NCBI RefSeq assembly: GCF_904061905.1
Contig: NZ_CAJFCI010000080.1
Location: forward strand, 124,001 to 188,000
Length of the DNA: 64,000 bases
Reading direction: 5' to 3'
From: Zestomonas carbonaria
GTDB lineage: Bacteria; Pseudomonadota; Gammaproteobacteria; Pseudomonadales; Pseudomonadaceae
Shown here: positions 8,557-16,979 of the stretch, in pieces
Layout of the letters: each line of letters begins with the position of its first letter
Position numbering within the stretch: position 1 is the stretch's first letter
Made by a program: the position numbers and the translations under genes
The notes under the pieces: generated by a model
The model's database searches: none
The model's input: the letters and a program-made list of their open reading frames with translations, nothing else
Told to the model about the DNA's origin: nothing

Positions 8557-8570
8557 CTGTTCAGACCAGT
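8557..8570. promoter_or_regulatory. Putative FCD-regulator operator, copy B
   Basis: Exact second copy of the 14-bp site, 117 bp before the binding-protein start codon. A TTGACC hexamer about 20 bp upstream could be the -35 of the operon promoter, which would place this operator over the -10 region. The promoter assignment is weak; the repeat itself is exact. Confidence 0.55.
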
Positions 8571-8686
8571 AAGACCGCGTAATCCCTGGCGAAAACGATT
8601 GGACGGCAGTGTTTTCGCCGCTCCTGGCATGGCCTGTGCACTTCGGACGTTTGCAAAACCACCCGCTGCGACCCGAGGTAATCACC

Positions 8687-9472
8687 ATGAGCAAGTTTCG
8701 CAATCTTCTGCTGGCCACTCTTTTCTGCGGTGGCGCGCTGGCGCAGACGGCCGCTCAGGCCGATGTGCTGACCGACATCACCGAACGCGGCGTGCTGAAG
8801 GTGGCGGTGCCCCAGGATTTCCCTCCCTTCGGTTCGGTCGGCCCCGATCTCAAGCCGCGCGGCCTGGATATCGACACGGCGCAACTGCTGGCCGACAAGC
8901 TCGGTGTGAAGCTGGCGCTGACGCCGGTGAACAGCACCAACCGCATCCCGTTCCTCACCACCGGCAAGGTCGACCTGGTGATTTCCAGCCTCGGCAAGAA
9001 TCCCGAGCGGGAGAGGGTGGTCGACTTTTCGCAGCCCTATGCGCCGTTCTACCTGGGCGTGTTCGGTCCGGAAGGCAGCCCGGTCGATTCGATCGAGGGG
9101 CTTTCCGGCAAGACCATCAGCGTCACCCGTGGCGCCATCGAGGACATGGAGCTCAGCGCCGTGGCACCGAAGGACGCCACCATCAAGCGCTTCGAAGACA
9201 ACAACTCGACCATCGCCGCCTACCTGTCCGGCCAGGTCGACCTGATCGCCAGCGGCAGTGTGGTGATGTCCGCCATCTCCGCGAAGAACCCGGACAAGGT
9301 GCCGGTGCTGAAGATCAAGCTGAAGGATTCGCCCGTGTACGTCGGCCTGGCCAAGGAGCAGCCGGCTCTGTTGGAGAGGGTCAATGCGATCCTCGCCGAG
9401 GCGAAGGCTGACGGCAGCCTCGACCGCAACGCCGAGAAGTGGCTGAAGCAGCCGCTGCCTGCCGACTTCTGA
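8687..9472 (+). CDS. Amino-acid ABC transporter, periplasmic binding protein (SBP family 3)
   Basis: A 261-aa secreted protein with a Sec signal peptide ending near LAQTAAQA. The mature start (DVLTDITERGVLKVAVPQDF) and the middle GLDIDTAQLLADKLG are typical of family-3 binding proteins for polar amino acids. It delivers ligand to the two permeases encoded next. The ATG at 8687 has a GAGGT site; an ATG 26 codons upstream would bury the signal peptide and was rejected. It is first in a four-gene operon and is probably repressed by the divergent FCD regulator. Ligand unknown. Confidence 0.9.
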   Translation: MSKFRNLLLATLFCGGALAQTAAQADVLTDITERGVLKVAVPQDFPPFGSVGPDLKPRGLDIDTAQLLADKLGVKLALTPVNSTNRIPFLTTGKVDLVISSLGKNPERERVVDFSQPYAPFYLGVFGPEGSPVDSIEGLSGKTISVTRGAIEDMELSAVAPKDATIKRFEDNNSTIAAYLSGQVDLIASGSVVMSAISAKNPDKVPVLKIKLKDSPVYVGLAKEQPALLERVNAILAEAKADGSLDRNAEKWLKQPLPADF

Positions 9473-9485
9473 GCGAACCCAGCCG

Positions 9486-10151
9486 ATGGCTTATCAATTC
9501 GATTTCGTGCCGGTACTGCAGCAGGGTGACCTGCTGCTCAAGGGCGCGCTCTTCACCCTGGAGTTGACGCTGATCGGCATCCTCGCCGGCGTTTCCATCG
9601 GCGTGGTCGGGGCGGTGGTCCGCGCCTGGCGCCTGCGGCCCTTCGACTGGCTGTTCGGGATCTACGTGGAGCTGATCCGCAATACCCCGTTCATCGTCCA
9701 GTTGTTCTTCATCTTCTTCGGCCTGCCATCGCTCGGCATCCGCATGACCGAGTGGCAGGCGGCGGCACTGGCGATGGTGATCAACCTGGGCGCCTATTCC
9801 ACCGAGATCATCCGCGCCGGTATCCAGGCGATCCCGCGAGGCCAACTGGAAGCCGCCGCCGCACTGGCGATGAGCCGTTTCGAAACCTTCCGCCACGTGG
9901 TCATCCGGCCGGCGCTGGCGAAGGTCTGGCCGGCGCTGTCGAGCCAGATCGTCATCGTCATGCTGGGTTCGGCGGTGTGTTCGCAGATCGCCACCGAGGA
10001 GCTGTCGTTCGCCGCCAACTTCATCCAGTCGCGCAACTTCCGCGCTTTCGAGACCTACCTGCTGACCACGCTGCTGTACCTGGCCATGGCCATTCTCCTG
10101 CGCCAGGTACTGGACTGGGTGGGCCGCTATCTGATCGTGGGGAGGCGCTGA
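9486..10151 (+). CDS. Amino-acid ABC transporter permease 1 (HisM/GlnP family)
   Basis: A 221-aa inner-membrane protein with about five transmembrane helices. The cytoplasmic coupling loop includes AIPRGQLEAAAALAMSRFET, the EAA motif of this permease family. It pairs with the next permease to form the channel. The stop codon overlaps the following ATG (ATGA), indicating coupled translation. Confidence 0.9.
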   Translation: MAYQFDFVPVLQQGDLLLKGALFTLELTLIGILAGVSIGVVGAVVRAWRLRPFDWLFGIYVELIRNTPFIVQLFFIFFGLPSLGIRMTEWQAAALAMVINLGAYSTEIIRAGIQAIPRGQLEAAAALAMSRFETFRHVVIRPALAKVWPALSSQIVIVMLGSAVCSQIATEELSFAANFIQSRNFRAFETYLLTTLLYLAMAILLRQVLDWVGRYLIVGRR

Positions 10152-10798
10152 TGGATTTCACCCTGTGGGACATCGTTCGCAACCTGCTGGCCGGGTTGCA
10201 GTGGACCTTGCTGCTGTCGCTGGTGGCCTTCGTCTGCGGTGGCGTCGTCGGCCTGCTGGCGCTGCTCGCGCGGATCTCCGACAACCTGACCCTGCGCATC
10301 CTGGCGCGCGGCTATATCGAGCTGTTCCAGGGCACGCCGTTGCTGATGCAGTTGTTCATGGTGTTCTTCGGCATCGCCCTGTTCGGCATCGACGTTTCCG
10401 CCTGGATGGCCGCGGCCGTGGCCCTGACGCTGTTCACCAGCGCCTTCCTCGCGGAGATCTGGCGCGGTTGCGTCGAGTCGATTCCGCGCGGCCAGTGGGA
10501 GGCGTCGGCGAGCCTGGCGCTGAACCGCTTCGAGCAACTGCGCCACGTGGTCCTGCCGCAGGCGCTGCGGATCGCCGTGGCGCCCACGGTCGGCTTCTCG
10601 GTGCAGGTGGTGAAGGGCACCGCGGTCACCTCGATCATCGGTTTTACCGAACTGACCAAGACCGGCGGCATGCTCGCCAACGCCACCTTCGAACCCTTCC
10701 TGATCTACGGCCTGGTTTCCCTGGGCTACTTCCTTCTCTGCTTCCCGCTTTCGCTGGGCGCCCGCTACCTGGAAAGGAGGCTGCATGCCACTGCTTAG
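10151..10798 (+). CDS. Amino-acid ABC transporter permease 2
   Basis: A 215-aa paralogue of the preceding permease with the coupling motif SIPRGQWEASASLALNRFEQ. It begins within the previous stop codon and has a GGAGG site. It overlaps the ATPase gene by 14 bp, so the operon is tightly packed. The heterodimer with permease 1 is inferred from family architecture. Confidence 0.9.
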   Translation: MDFTLWDIVRNLLAGLQWTLLLSLVAFVCGGVVGLLALLARISDNLTLRILARGYIELFQGTPLLMQLFMVFFGIALFGIDVSAWMAAAVALTLFTSAFLAEIWRGCVESIPRGQWEASASLALNRFEQLRHVVLPQALRIAVAPTVGFSVQVVKGTAVTSIIGFTELTKTGGMLANATFEPFLIYGLVSLGYFLLCFPLSLGARYLERRLHATA

Positions 10799-11513
10799 AG
10801 TTTCCGCGCTGCACAAGTACTACGGCGACAATCACGTGCTCAAGGGCGTCGACCTCAACGTCGAGCAGGGCGAAGTGGTCGCCATCATCGGCCGCAGCGG
10901 CTCCGGCAAGAGCACGCTGCTGCGCACCCTCAACGGGCTGGAATCGATCAACGACGGAGTCATCGAGGTCGATGGCGAATACCTCGACGCCGAGCGCGCC
11001 GACCTGCGTTCGCTGCGGCAGAAGGTGGGCATGATCTTCCAGCAGTTCAACCTGTTCCCGCACCTGAGCGTTGGCGAGAACGTCATGCTCGCACCGCAAC
11101 TGGTGAAGAAGGTCAACAACGCCGAGGCCCGCAGCCTGGCGGAGCGGATGCTGGAGCGCGTCGGCCTCGCGGACAAGTTCGCCGCCTATCCCGACCAGCT
11201 CTCCGGCGGCCAGCAGCAGCGCGTGGCCATTGCCCGCGCGTTGGCCATGTCGCCCAAGGTGCTGCTGTGCGACGAGATCACCTCCGCGCTGGACCCGGAG
11301 CTGGTCAACGAAGTGCTCAGCGTCGTCCGCGAACTGGCCAAGGAGGGAATGACGCTGATCATGGTGACCCACGAGATGCGCTTCGCCCGCGAGGTCGGCG
11401 ACAAGCTGGTGTTCATGCACCAGGGACGGGTCCATGAAATAGGGGACCCCAAGGAGCTTTTCAGCGCGCCGAAAACCCCTGAGCTGGCCAACTTCATCGG
11501 TAGCGTCAACTGA
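10785..11513 (+). CDS. Amino-acid ABC transporter ATP-binding protein (GlnQ/HisP family)
   Basis: A 242-aa ATPase with Walker A GRSGSGKST, Q-loop FQQFNLFPH, signature LSGGQQQR, Walker B LLCDEITSALD and the H-loop in MVTHEM. It powers the importer formed with the two upstream permeases. The Walker B region reads DEIT where DEPT is more usual, a tolerated variant in this family. It is the last gene of the operon. Confidence 0.92.
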   Translation: MPLLRVSALHKYYGDNHVLKGVDLNVEQGEVVAIIGRSGSGKSTLLRTLNGLESINDGVIEVDGEYLDAERADLRSLRQKVGMIFQQFNLFPHLSVGENVMLAPQLVKKVNNAEARSLAERMLERVGLADKFAAYPDQLSGGQQQRVAIARALAMSPKVLLCDEITSALDPELVNEVLSVVRELAKEGMTLIMVTHEMRFAREVGDKLVFMHQGRVHEIGDPKELFSAPKTPELANFIGSVN

Positions 11514-11520
11514 GCCCTGC

Positions 11521-11552
11521 CGGTTGCTGCCGTTCGTGGCAGGTGGCAACCG
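11521..11552. terminator. Hairpin between convergent genes
   Basis: CGGTTGC and GCAACCG arms with an inner TGCC/GGCA pairing lie between the ends of the ABC operon and the convergent Nudix gene. There is no clear T-run, so termination is plausible rather than shown. Confidence 0.4.
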
Positions 11553-11573
11553 AGCCGATGCGGGTTGACTGAT

Positions 11574-12056
11574 TCACCTCGACGGCGCTGAAGGCTCCAG
11601 GCCGCGATCCTGCTCCGCCAATACGGACTCGAGCATGGATGGAAGCCACTCCGGCTTGAAGAGCGACTCCGGTTGCTCTCGCATTTCCGAGAGGCTCCAC
11701 CACTTCCATTTCTGGATGGTGCTTTGCTCTTCCTCGGTCCATTGCGCGGCATACACAGCCGGGTTCGCCGGGCACTCGACAAGAAAATACCTTTCCAACC
11801 ATCGGGCCGGGGTGGATCTGGCCACGGCGTAGACCTCATCCCGATCCATCAGCACCTTTCCGATCTCGACAGTCAGCCCTGTTTCCTCATGGAGCTCGCG
11901 TGCCGCTGCTTCCACGTAGTCCTCCCCAGGCTTCAGCTCTCCACCCGCGGTGGCCCAGAACGGCGGCTGATGTTCATCGTGATACTGGAACAGCAATAGC
12001 CTGCCGTCGGCATCCACGATGATCAGGCGGGCTGACTTTCTTACCGCTATTTCCAC
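11574..12056 (-). CDS. Nudix hydrolase
   Basis: A 160-aa protein with a full Nudix box: GGELKPGEDY followed by VEAAARELHEETGL, which matches GX5EX7REUXEEXGU. Such enzymes hydrolyse nucleoside diphosphate-linked compounds using Mg2+; the substrate is not predictable here. I chose the GTG at 12054-12056 because AAGGAG lies 6 nt upstream; a TTG two codons earlier overlaps the ribosome site. It stands alone, convergent with the ABC operon. Confidence 0.85.
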   Translation of the reverse strand: MEIAVRKSARLIIVDADGRLLLFQYHDEHQPPFWATAGGELKPGEDYVEAAARELHEETGLTVEIGKVLMDRDEVYAVARSTPARWLERYFLVECPANPAVYAAQWTEEEQSTIQKWKWWSLSEMREQPESLFKPEWLPSMLESVLAEQDRGLEPSAPSR

Positions 12057-12315
12057 GGTCAACTCCTTTTAACGGCTGGTTCTGGCGGGGGGAACGAGTA
12101 ACGCAGGCTGCGGAGCAATGACTCCCCACCGGCCACGCGCGAAACCAAGGTATCGCTCTTCGATACCCATGGACGATGGTGCGAGCCACCGGCCTGGGAA
12201 TAGGGTTTCCAGGCCGGTGACCTGGGCCCTGTACGGATCGACGACTTTCCTGCAAGACCTGGTCGTGCCGGCTTCCATTCGCCGCGAGAGCGGTACCCAG
12301 ACGAGAGCTTTCACC

Positions 12316-13296
12316 ATGACCGACGAGACTACAGGAACCACCCGCCGCGCGCTGATGAGCGCCGGCGTAACGGCGGCAGCGCTGGCAGTGGCCGTGCCTG
12401 CCCTGGCGGGCCAATCGAGCAAGGGCGCGGCTTCTGCGAAGGGCGGAACGAGCGGCAAGAGCCAGGGCTCGGGCTACCTCACTCTCAGAGATGGCACGCG
12501 TCTTTTCTACAAGGACTGGGGCACCGGCCAACCCATCGTGTTCCATCACGGCTGGCCGCTGTCCAGCGACGACTGGGATGCCCAGATGCTGTTCTTCCTC
12601 GGCCAGGGCTACCGGGTCATCGCCCATGACCGGCGAGGCCACGGCCGTTCCACGCAAACATCCGCAGGCAACGAGATGGACACCTACGCTGCCGACGTGG
12701 CGGAACTGGTGGCCCACCTGGACCTCAGGAACGCCGTGCACGTTGGCCACTCGACCGGCGGTGGCGAGGTAGCCCGCTACGTCGCTCGCCATGGCGGTGG
12801 TGGCCGTGTGGCCAAGGCGGCGCTCATTGGTGCCGTACCGCCGATCATGGTCCGTACGGAAAAGAACCCGGGCGGCTTGCCGCTGACGGTCTTCGACGGT
12901 TTCCGCCAGGCCCTCGCGGCAAATCGCGCGCAATTCTACCGGGATGTGGCGGCAGGCCCCTTCTACGGCTTCAACCGGCCGGGCGCCAAGGCTTCCGAAG
13001 CCGTGATCGACAACTGGTGGCGCCAGGGCATGACCGGTGGTGCCAAGGCTCACTACGACTGCATCGCCGCCTTTTCGGAAACCGACTTCACCGAAGACCT
13101 GAAGAAGATAGAGGTTCCGACGCTGCTACTGCATGGCGAAGACGATCAGGTCGTTCCCATCGACGACTCGGCACGACTGGCCATCAAGCTGCTCAAGCGA
13201 GGCACCCTGAAGACCTATCCCGATCTGCCCCACGGCATGTGCACCACCCATGCCGAGGTCATCAATGCGGATCTGCTTGCGTTCATCAAAGGGTGA
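12316..13296 (+). CDS. Tat-exported alpha/beta hydrolase (non-heme chloroperoxidase/arylesterase type)
   Basis: A 326-aa protein. Its N-terminus has twin arginines (TTRRALMSAG, Arg10-Arg11) and a hydrophobic stretch ending in PALAG, which suggests Tat export. The mature part has an oxyanion-loop FHHGW, nucleophile Ser146 in GHSTGG, acid in HGEDDQVVP and catalytic His near LPHGMCTTH. It belongs by eye to the cofactor-free haloperoxidase/esterase branch; the natural reaction is probably ester hydrolysis. The ATG at 12316 begins the Tat signal; upstream in-frame codons only add low-complexity sequence. Confidence 0.8.
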   Translation: MTDETTGTTRRALMSAGVTAAALAVAVPALAGQSSKGAASAKGGTSGKSQGSGYLTLRDGTRLFYKDWGTGQPIVFHHGWPLSSDDWDAQMLFFLGQGYRVIAHDRRGHGRSTQTSAGNEMDTYAADVAELVAHLDLRNAVHVGHSTGGGEVARYVARHGGGGRVAKAALIGAVPPIMVRTEKNPGGLPLTVFDGFRQALAANRAQFYRDVAAGPFYGFNRPGAKASEAVIDNWWRQGMTGGAKAHYDCIAAFSETDFTEDLKKIEVPTLLLHGEDDQVVPIDDSARLAIKLLKRGTLKTYPDLPHGMCTTHAEVINADLLAFIKG

Positions 13297-13346
13297 TGGG
13301 CAAGCCATCGCGAGGCTCGTCCTCACCGTTGGCGATTGAATGCGAA

Positions 13347-13375
13347 AAGGTCCGGATGCTGTTGCACCGGACCTT
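13347..13375 (+). terminator. Hairpin after the Tat hydrolase
   Basis: AAGGTCCGG pairs perfectly with CCGGACCTT across an 11-nt loop, about 50 bp after the stop codon. No strong T-run follows, so it may be a weak terminator. Confidence 0.4.
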
Positions 13376-13752
13376 ACTGACAAATACGCCGTAATATCGG
13401 TTTTCGATGATGGCGAACCAACTCGTACGGCACCGGAAAGTTCATTGATATCCAGCGACCGCCAAGCAAGAAGTTATTGCAACTCCTGTAAGTTTTCCGG
13501 CACCCAACAGATACCTTCGTATATATCCCTGCCGCTGACGTATAGCTCTACTGACCCGATGTAGAAGTGCGCCAGGAAGAATCCGTCAATAGCATGGACT
13601 CACAGCGGGCGATTCGCTGTAACGAATATGGATCCCTGCATTTCGGAGCTCATATATCGCTCCACCGAACTTGAAGTAGCCACTTCCCGGTTGTTGACCA
13701 CTGTGAGCGGCTTTCGCCTGAGACTCTTGATCCAAGCAACAGGAGAGCGACC
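13376..13752. other. Intergenic region before the MBL gene
   Basis: About 375 bp, AT-richer than its neighbours, with no coding signal or RNA gene that I recognise. It should hold the promoter of the MBL-fold gene. AGGAG 7 nt before 13753 is that gene's ribosome site. Confidence 0.4.
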
Positions 13753-14682
13753 ATGACAATGCAACTGAAAAAAAACACCGATCAGAAAAGGACCGCTCAG
13801 CGGGAGTTCGAGGAGCTGGTTCCTTCGCGCTATGCGCTGCGGGTCGGCGAGATCGACGTGCTGGTGGTCAGCGATGGGGTGCTGCCGCTGCCGACCGCGA
13901 CGATGTCCACCAATGCCGACCCGGCCGCCCGCGCGGCCTGGTTCAAGGACATGTTCCTGGGGCCGGACGCATTCGATTGGGCGCTGAACGTTCTCGTGGT
14001 GCGTAGCGGCGACCAGACCATCCTCGTCGACGCCGGACTGGGAGGGCAGTTCCCCGGCTTTCCACGGGCCGGGCAGTTCCCCAGGCGACTGGAGGCCGCC
14101 GGTATCGACCTGGCGTCCGTGACCGACGTGGTGATCACCCACATGCACATGGACCATATCGGCGGGCTGCTCGTCGACGAAGTGAAGAACCGGCTGCGCC
14201 CGGACCTGCGGATCCACGTCGCGGCTACCGAGGTCGAGTTCTGGGCGTCACCCGATTTCTCCCTCACCTCCATGCCGTCGCCGGTGCCGGATGTCCTGCG
14301 CTCGACCGCCGAGCAGTTCATGAAGGCATACCACGACAAGCTGCGGACGTTCGAGGATGAACACGAGGTGGCGCCGGGCGTGGTCGCCAAACTCACCGGC
14401 GGCCACACGCCGGGACACTGCGTGGTCTACGTGACCTCCGGCGGCGAACGGCTGACCTTCGCAGGCGACGCCCTGTTCCCGGTCGCCTTCGACCACCCCG
14501 ACTGGCACAACGGCTTCGAACATGACCCCGAGGAGTCGGTTCGCGTTCGAGTTCGCCTCCTGCAGGAGGCGGCGGCAAGCGGTGAACTGCTGGTAGCCAC
14601 GCACCTGCCGTTCCCCTCCGTTGGCCGGGTGGCCGTCGACGGCGACGCCTTCCGCTGGGTAGCGGCCTTCTGGGACTACTGA
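13753..14682 (+). CDS. MBL-fold metallo-hydrolase
   Basis: A 309-aa metallo-beta-lactamase-fold protein. Metal ligands visible are His130, His132, Asp134 and His135 in THMHMDHIGG, His in GGHTPGH (about 218-222), Asp239 in AGDALF and a late His in ATHLPFP. The layout fits lactonase-like or related hydrolases. There is no signal peptide. A clear AGGAG site precedes the ATG. Substrate could be a lactone, thioester or other ester; it cannot be told apart here. Confidence 0.82.
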   Translation: MTMQLKKNTDQKRTAQREFEELVPSRYALRVGEIDVLVVSDGVLPLPTATMSTNADPAARAAWFKDMFLGPDAFDWALNVLVVRSGDQTILVDAGLGGQFPGFPRAGQFPRRLEAAGIDLASVTDVVITHMHMDHIGGLLVDEVKNRLRPDLRIHVAATEVEFWASPDFSLTSMPSPVPDVLRSTAEQFMKAYHDKLRTFEDEHEVAPGVVAKLTGGHTPGHCVVYVTSGGERLTFAGDALFPVAFDHPDWHNGFEHDPEESVRVRVRLLQEAAASGELLVATHLPFPSVGRVAVDGDAFRWVAAFWDY

Positions 14683-15122
14683 CCGCTTGTTGGATTCGGG
14701 CCTCCGTCAAAGCCAAGGCAGCCTGCTCATGCGGGGTGTAGGGGGCGGATGGAGGCCCAGATCTGAATCATGGGATGAGACGGCGTCTACGAGGTGGGGC
14801 GTGGCGAGTTCACCGGCGGGGAACTCATTGCGCTTTCGATAGCCGTCGGTTTTTTCCGAAGCCTTGATGATTCCACTCTTGGCTGAAGGCAGTCAGTAGC
14901 AAGTGGCAGCGACCGCCCAGGAGCAGTCAGTCGATCCAGTCTCCGATCAGTACCTGTTTAGTTTGATCGCAATAAATCCATCACACTGAACAGTTGAATT
15001 TGACCTGACAGTCGTAGACTCAAAAGCAGGAACTGTCAGGTCAAATTGCGATCACTAAAAGTTGGCGACATCTGGCCCGAATATTTATCAAAACGATCAA
15101 TTCTTTAAAGCCAAGAACCTTC
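14683..15122. other. Gene-free region with inverted repeat
   Basis: About 440 bp without a convincing gene. GGGCCTCC (near 14699) and GGAGGCCC (near 14753) could pair downstream of the MBL stop. The right half carries the long inverted repeat listed separately. Confidence 0.4.
14964..15054. repeat. Interrupted inverted repeat
   Basis: AATTTGACCTGACAGT (14997-15012) pairs perfectly with ACTGTCAGGTCAAATT (15032-15047). The pairing extends outward: TGATCGCAAT (14964-14973) matches ATTGCGATCA (15045-15054), but on the left the two blocks are split by 23 bp. It could be a bulged hairpin or a damaged mobile-element end. Confidence 0.65.
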
Positions 15123-15473
15123 CTAAGGTACTGGCAATGCCGTGTCAAAGGTGCTGTTCTGATCGTTATGTTCTCCAGTAGTAAAAGGTGCACCTTCAAT
15201 GTGGTAGACCGTCGGTTCTTCCGAAAAATATTCCTCTAAACCCATCATGAAGATCCGATGGTCTTCACTCGCCTCGAAGCTCGGCGTGTGATCTTCGAGG
15301 GATTGCCACCGTACTATCAGGTTGAATAGCTGTGGGGTTTCGATACCTTGCGCAAGCATGTGACCACCGTAACCCTTTGCGCGGCGGAGCAAAGGAGCGA
15401 CTTTGGTAAATGCACGCCTGAACTGTTCAATGTGTTCTTTGTGAACGGGCAGTAGAGCGATTTCATAAATCAT
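15123..15473 (-). CDS. ABM-domain (antibiotic biosynthesis monooxygenase-like) protein
   Basis: A 116-aa dimeric alpha+beta barrel type protein: MIYEIALLPVHKEHIEQF at the start, a central FNLIVRWQSLEDH strand-helix and the VYHIEGAPF end strand. Members act as cofactor-independent monooxygenases on quinols or as heme/aromatic-binding proteins. It lies 29 bp downstream of a quinone-reductase-like gene on the same strand, and the two probably cooperate. The ATG at 15471-15473 has a GAGGG site; a codon five positions upstream does not. Confidence 0.78.
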   Translation of the reverse strand: MIYEIALLPVHKEHIEQFRRAFTKVAPLLRRAKGYGGHMLAQGIETPQLFNLIVRWQSLEDHTPSFEASEDHRIFMMGLEEYFSEEPTVYHIEGAPFTTGEHNDQNSTFDTALPVP

Positions 15474-15502
15474 GGGGCATTCCCTCAAATTGGGTTCAAC
15501 GG

Positions 15503-16492
15503 TTAAACATGCGCGCTGACGGGATGAGCCTGTGGCTCGACTGCAATCGCGATTTTTCCCTGGAGACCGTTGTTGGGGCTCTCCAGCAGCGCGTGGGCGC
15601 GTGGAATGTCGGCAAGCGAATAGACGGCGCCAACGTGTGGCCGCAGCTGACCGCGCGCGACCAGCGCGCTCAACTCATCGAGCTTGCCGCGGTTCTGTCT
15701 TGTGAAAACGAAGTGATAACTCGCGTTCTTGCCCCAGGCTTGAACGAGGTTTTGTGGCTGGGCAATGTCCACAATCGAGACCACGCGGCCAAGTTGTGCG
15801 AGCGCGTCGGGGCTGCGCGACAATGTGTTGCCGCCGATGGTGTCGAATATCACATCGACTCCGTGGCCACCGGTTTCCCGCAGGATGGCGTCGACGTAAT
15901 CCTCTTTCTCGTAGTCGATGACCACATCGCCACCCAGACTCCGTGCGAACTCAAAGTTTGCTTCGCGCACGGTGGTGAACACCCTGGCGCCCATGGCTTT
16001 TGCCAACTGGATCGCCACATGACCGACACCTCCCGCGCCGCCGTGCACCAGGATGCTCTCACCCACTCTGAGCGCCGCACGTACGACCAATGCTTCCCAC
16101 GCCGTCCCGCCAACCAGGGTCAGGCTGGCCGCCTCGAGATGGCTCAGCGCCGAAGGCTTCTTACCGACAATGCTTTCGGCAGCAACGTGGTATTCGGCAT
16201 AACTTCCAGGGCCGTCAAAAATTTGCGGGGTGTACCAGACTTCGTCGCCTGGCACGAAGCTCGTCACACCCGGGCCAACCGCTTCGACAACACCCGATAC
16301 GTCATGTCCGGTAATGCTCGGCAGTGGCACCAGGTCGGTGTAATCACCACGTCGGACCTGGAAATCCAACGGATTGATGGAGGTTGCGTGTACCCGCACC
16401 AGCACTTGTCCAGCGTGCGGCACTGGCTTGGGTACGTCGCGCAGCTCGAACGATTCCGGGCCCCCAAATGATTTAAGTATCAGCGCTTTCAT
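15503..16492 (-). CDS. Zinc-independent MDR-family dehydrogenase / quinone oxidoreductase
   Basis: A 329-aa medium-chain reductase. It has the N-terminal GroES-like fold (GHDVSGVVEAVGPGV) and an NADPH-binding motif HGGAGGVGHVAIQLAKAMGA. It lacks the cysteine cluster of structural-zinc alcohol dehydrogenases, so a quinone or enone reductase role is likely. The ATG at 16490-16492 has a GAGG site. Two copies of the ATATCG-N8-CGATAT operator lie upstream, indicating control by the ArsR-type gene next door. It leads the operon with the ABM protein. Confidence 0.85.
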   Translation of the reverse strand: MKALILKSFGGPESFELRDVPKPVPHAGQVLVRVHATSINPLDFQVRRGDYTDLVPLPSITGHDVSGVVEAVGPGVTSFVPGDEVWYTPQIFDGPGSYAEYHVAAESIVGKKPSALSHLEAASLTLVGGTAWEALVVRAALRVGESILVHGGAGGVGHVAIQLAKAMGARVFTTVREANFEFARSLGGDVVIDYEKEDYVDAILRETGGHGVDVIFDTIGGNTLSRSPDALAQLGRVVSIVDIAQPQNLVQAWGKNASYHFVFTRQNRGKLDELSALVARGQLRPHVGAVYSLADIPRAHALLESPNNGLQGKIAIAVEPQAHPVSAHV

Positions 16493-16519
16493 GATAGATC
16501 CTCGTTTCGGTAAAAAGGG

Positions 16520-16539
16520 ATATAGGGAATTTTCGATAT
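16520..16539. promoter_or_regulatory. ArsR-type operator, copy 1 (dehydrogenase promoter)
   Basis: ATATAG-N8-CGATAT, about 28 bp upstream of the dehydrogenase start. The left arm has one change from the consensus ATATCG. Confidence 0.6.
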
Positions 16540-16613
16540 ATAAAGGCAAAAAAATTTACGGGCTTTCCCTATGGTCTCAGTTCATTGTCAGTTCCTCGCT
16601 TCGGTAAAAAGGA

Positions 16614-16633
16614 ATATCGGGATTTATCGATAT
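16614..16633. promoter_or_regulatory. ArsR-type operator, copy 2
   Basis: Perfect ATATCG-N8-CGATAT with spacer GGATTTAT, just past the ArsR stop codon and upstream of the dehydrogenase. Confidence 0.65.
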
Positions 16634-16647
16634 ATAAGGGTAAAAAA

Positions 16648-16950
16648 TTACAGCTCCTTTCCTATGAGCTCGGCAAGAGCCCTGATGTTTGCTTCATTGC
16701 GCTTGTAGTAAGTCCACTGCCCGATGCGACGGACTTCGACCAGGCCCACTCGTTGCAGCGTCGCAAGGTAATCGGACACCGTCGACTGCGACAGGCCGAC
16801 GCCTTCTTGAATACTGCTGACGCAGACGCCCACCGTATGAACGTCCCCTTCATCTTGTGGAGGGAAGTTCTTCACCGGATCCTTCAACCTCTTCAGGATT
16901 TCAAGGCGCGTACGGTTTGAGAGGGCTTTGAATACTTCGATCAGTTCCAT
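16648..16950 (-). CDS. ArsR-family winged-helix regulator
   Basis: A 100-aa repressor-type protein: MELIEVFKALSNRTRLEILK then a recognition helix in GLSQSTVSDYLATLQRVGLV and a wing RIGQWTYYKRN. The classic ELCVCDL metal site is absent, so it is more likely to sense a redox or organic signal; CVSS contains a single candidate Cys. It precedes the dehydrogenase on the same strand, and identical operators lie before both, which points to autoregulation. Confidence 0.85.
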   Translation of the reverse strand: MELIEVFKALSNRTRLEILKRLKDPVKNFPPQDEGDVHTVGVCVSSIQEGVGLSQSTVSDYLATLQRVGLVEVRRIGQWTYYKRNEANIRALAELIGKEL

Positions 16951-16959
16951 GGCTCGATA

Positions 16960-16979
16960 ATATCGAGATTTACCGATAT
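16960..16979. promoter_or_regulatory. ArsR-type operator, copy 3 (own promoter)
   Basis: ATATCG-N8-CGATAT with spacer AGATTTAC, 10 bp before the regulator start codon. The spacer differs from copy 2 at only two positions. Confidence 0.65.

Larger units (their letters stand above)
16498..16647. repeat. Tandem duplication carrying two operators
   Basis: The block from about 16592 (CCTCGCTTCGGTAAAAAGG...) recurs 94 bp away at about 16498 with few changes over about 55 bp. Similarity continues past this block: the sequence after the left copy (ACGGGCTTTCCCTATGGTCTC) resembles the 3' end of the ArsR coding sequence, a decayed copy of its last codons. Confidence 0.65.

Noticed and set aside
16374..16920. 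Two short plus-strand frames with similar peptides (RFGKKGYREFSIYKGKK and RFGKKEYRDLSIYKGKK)
   Set aside because: The similarity comes from the 94-bp tandem duplication carrying the operators; they are not genes.
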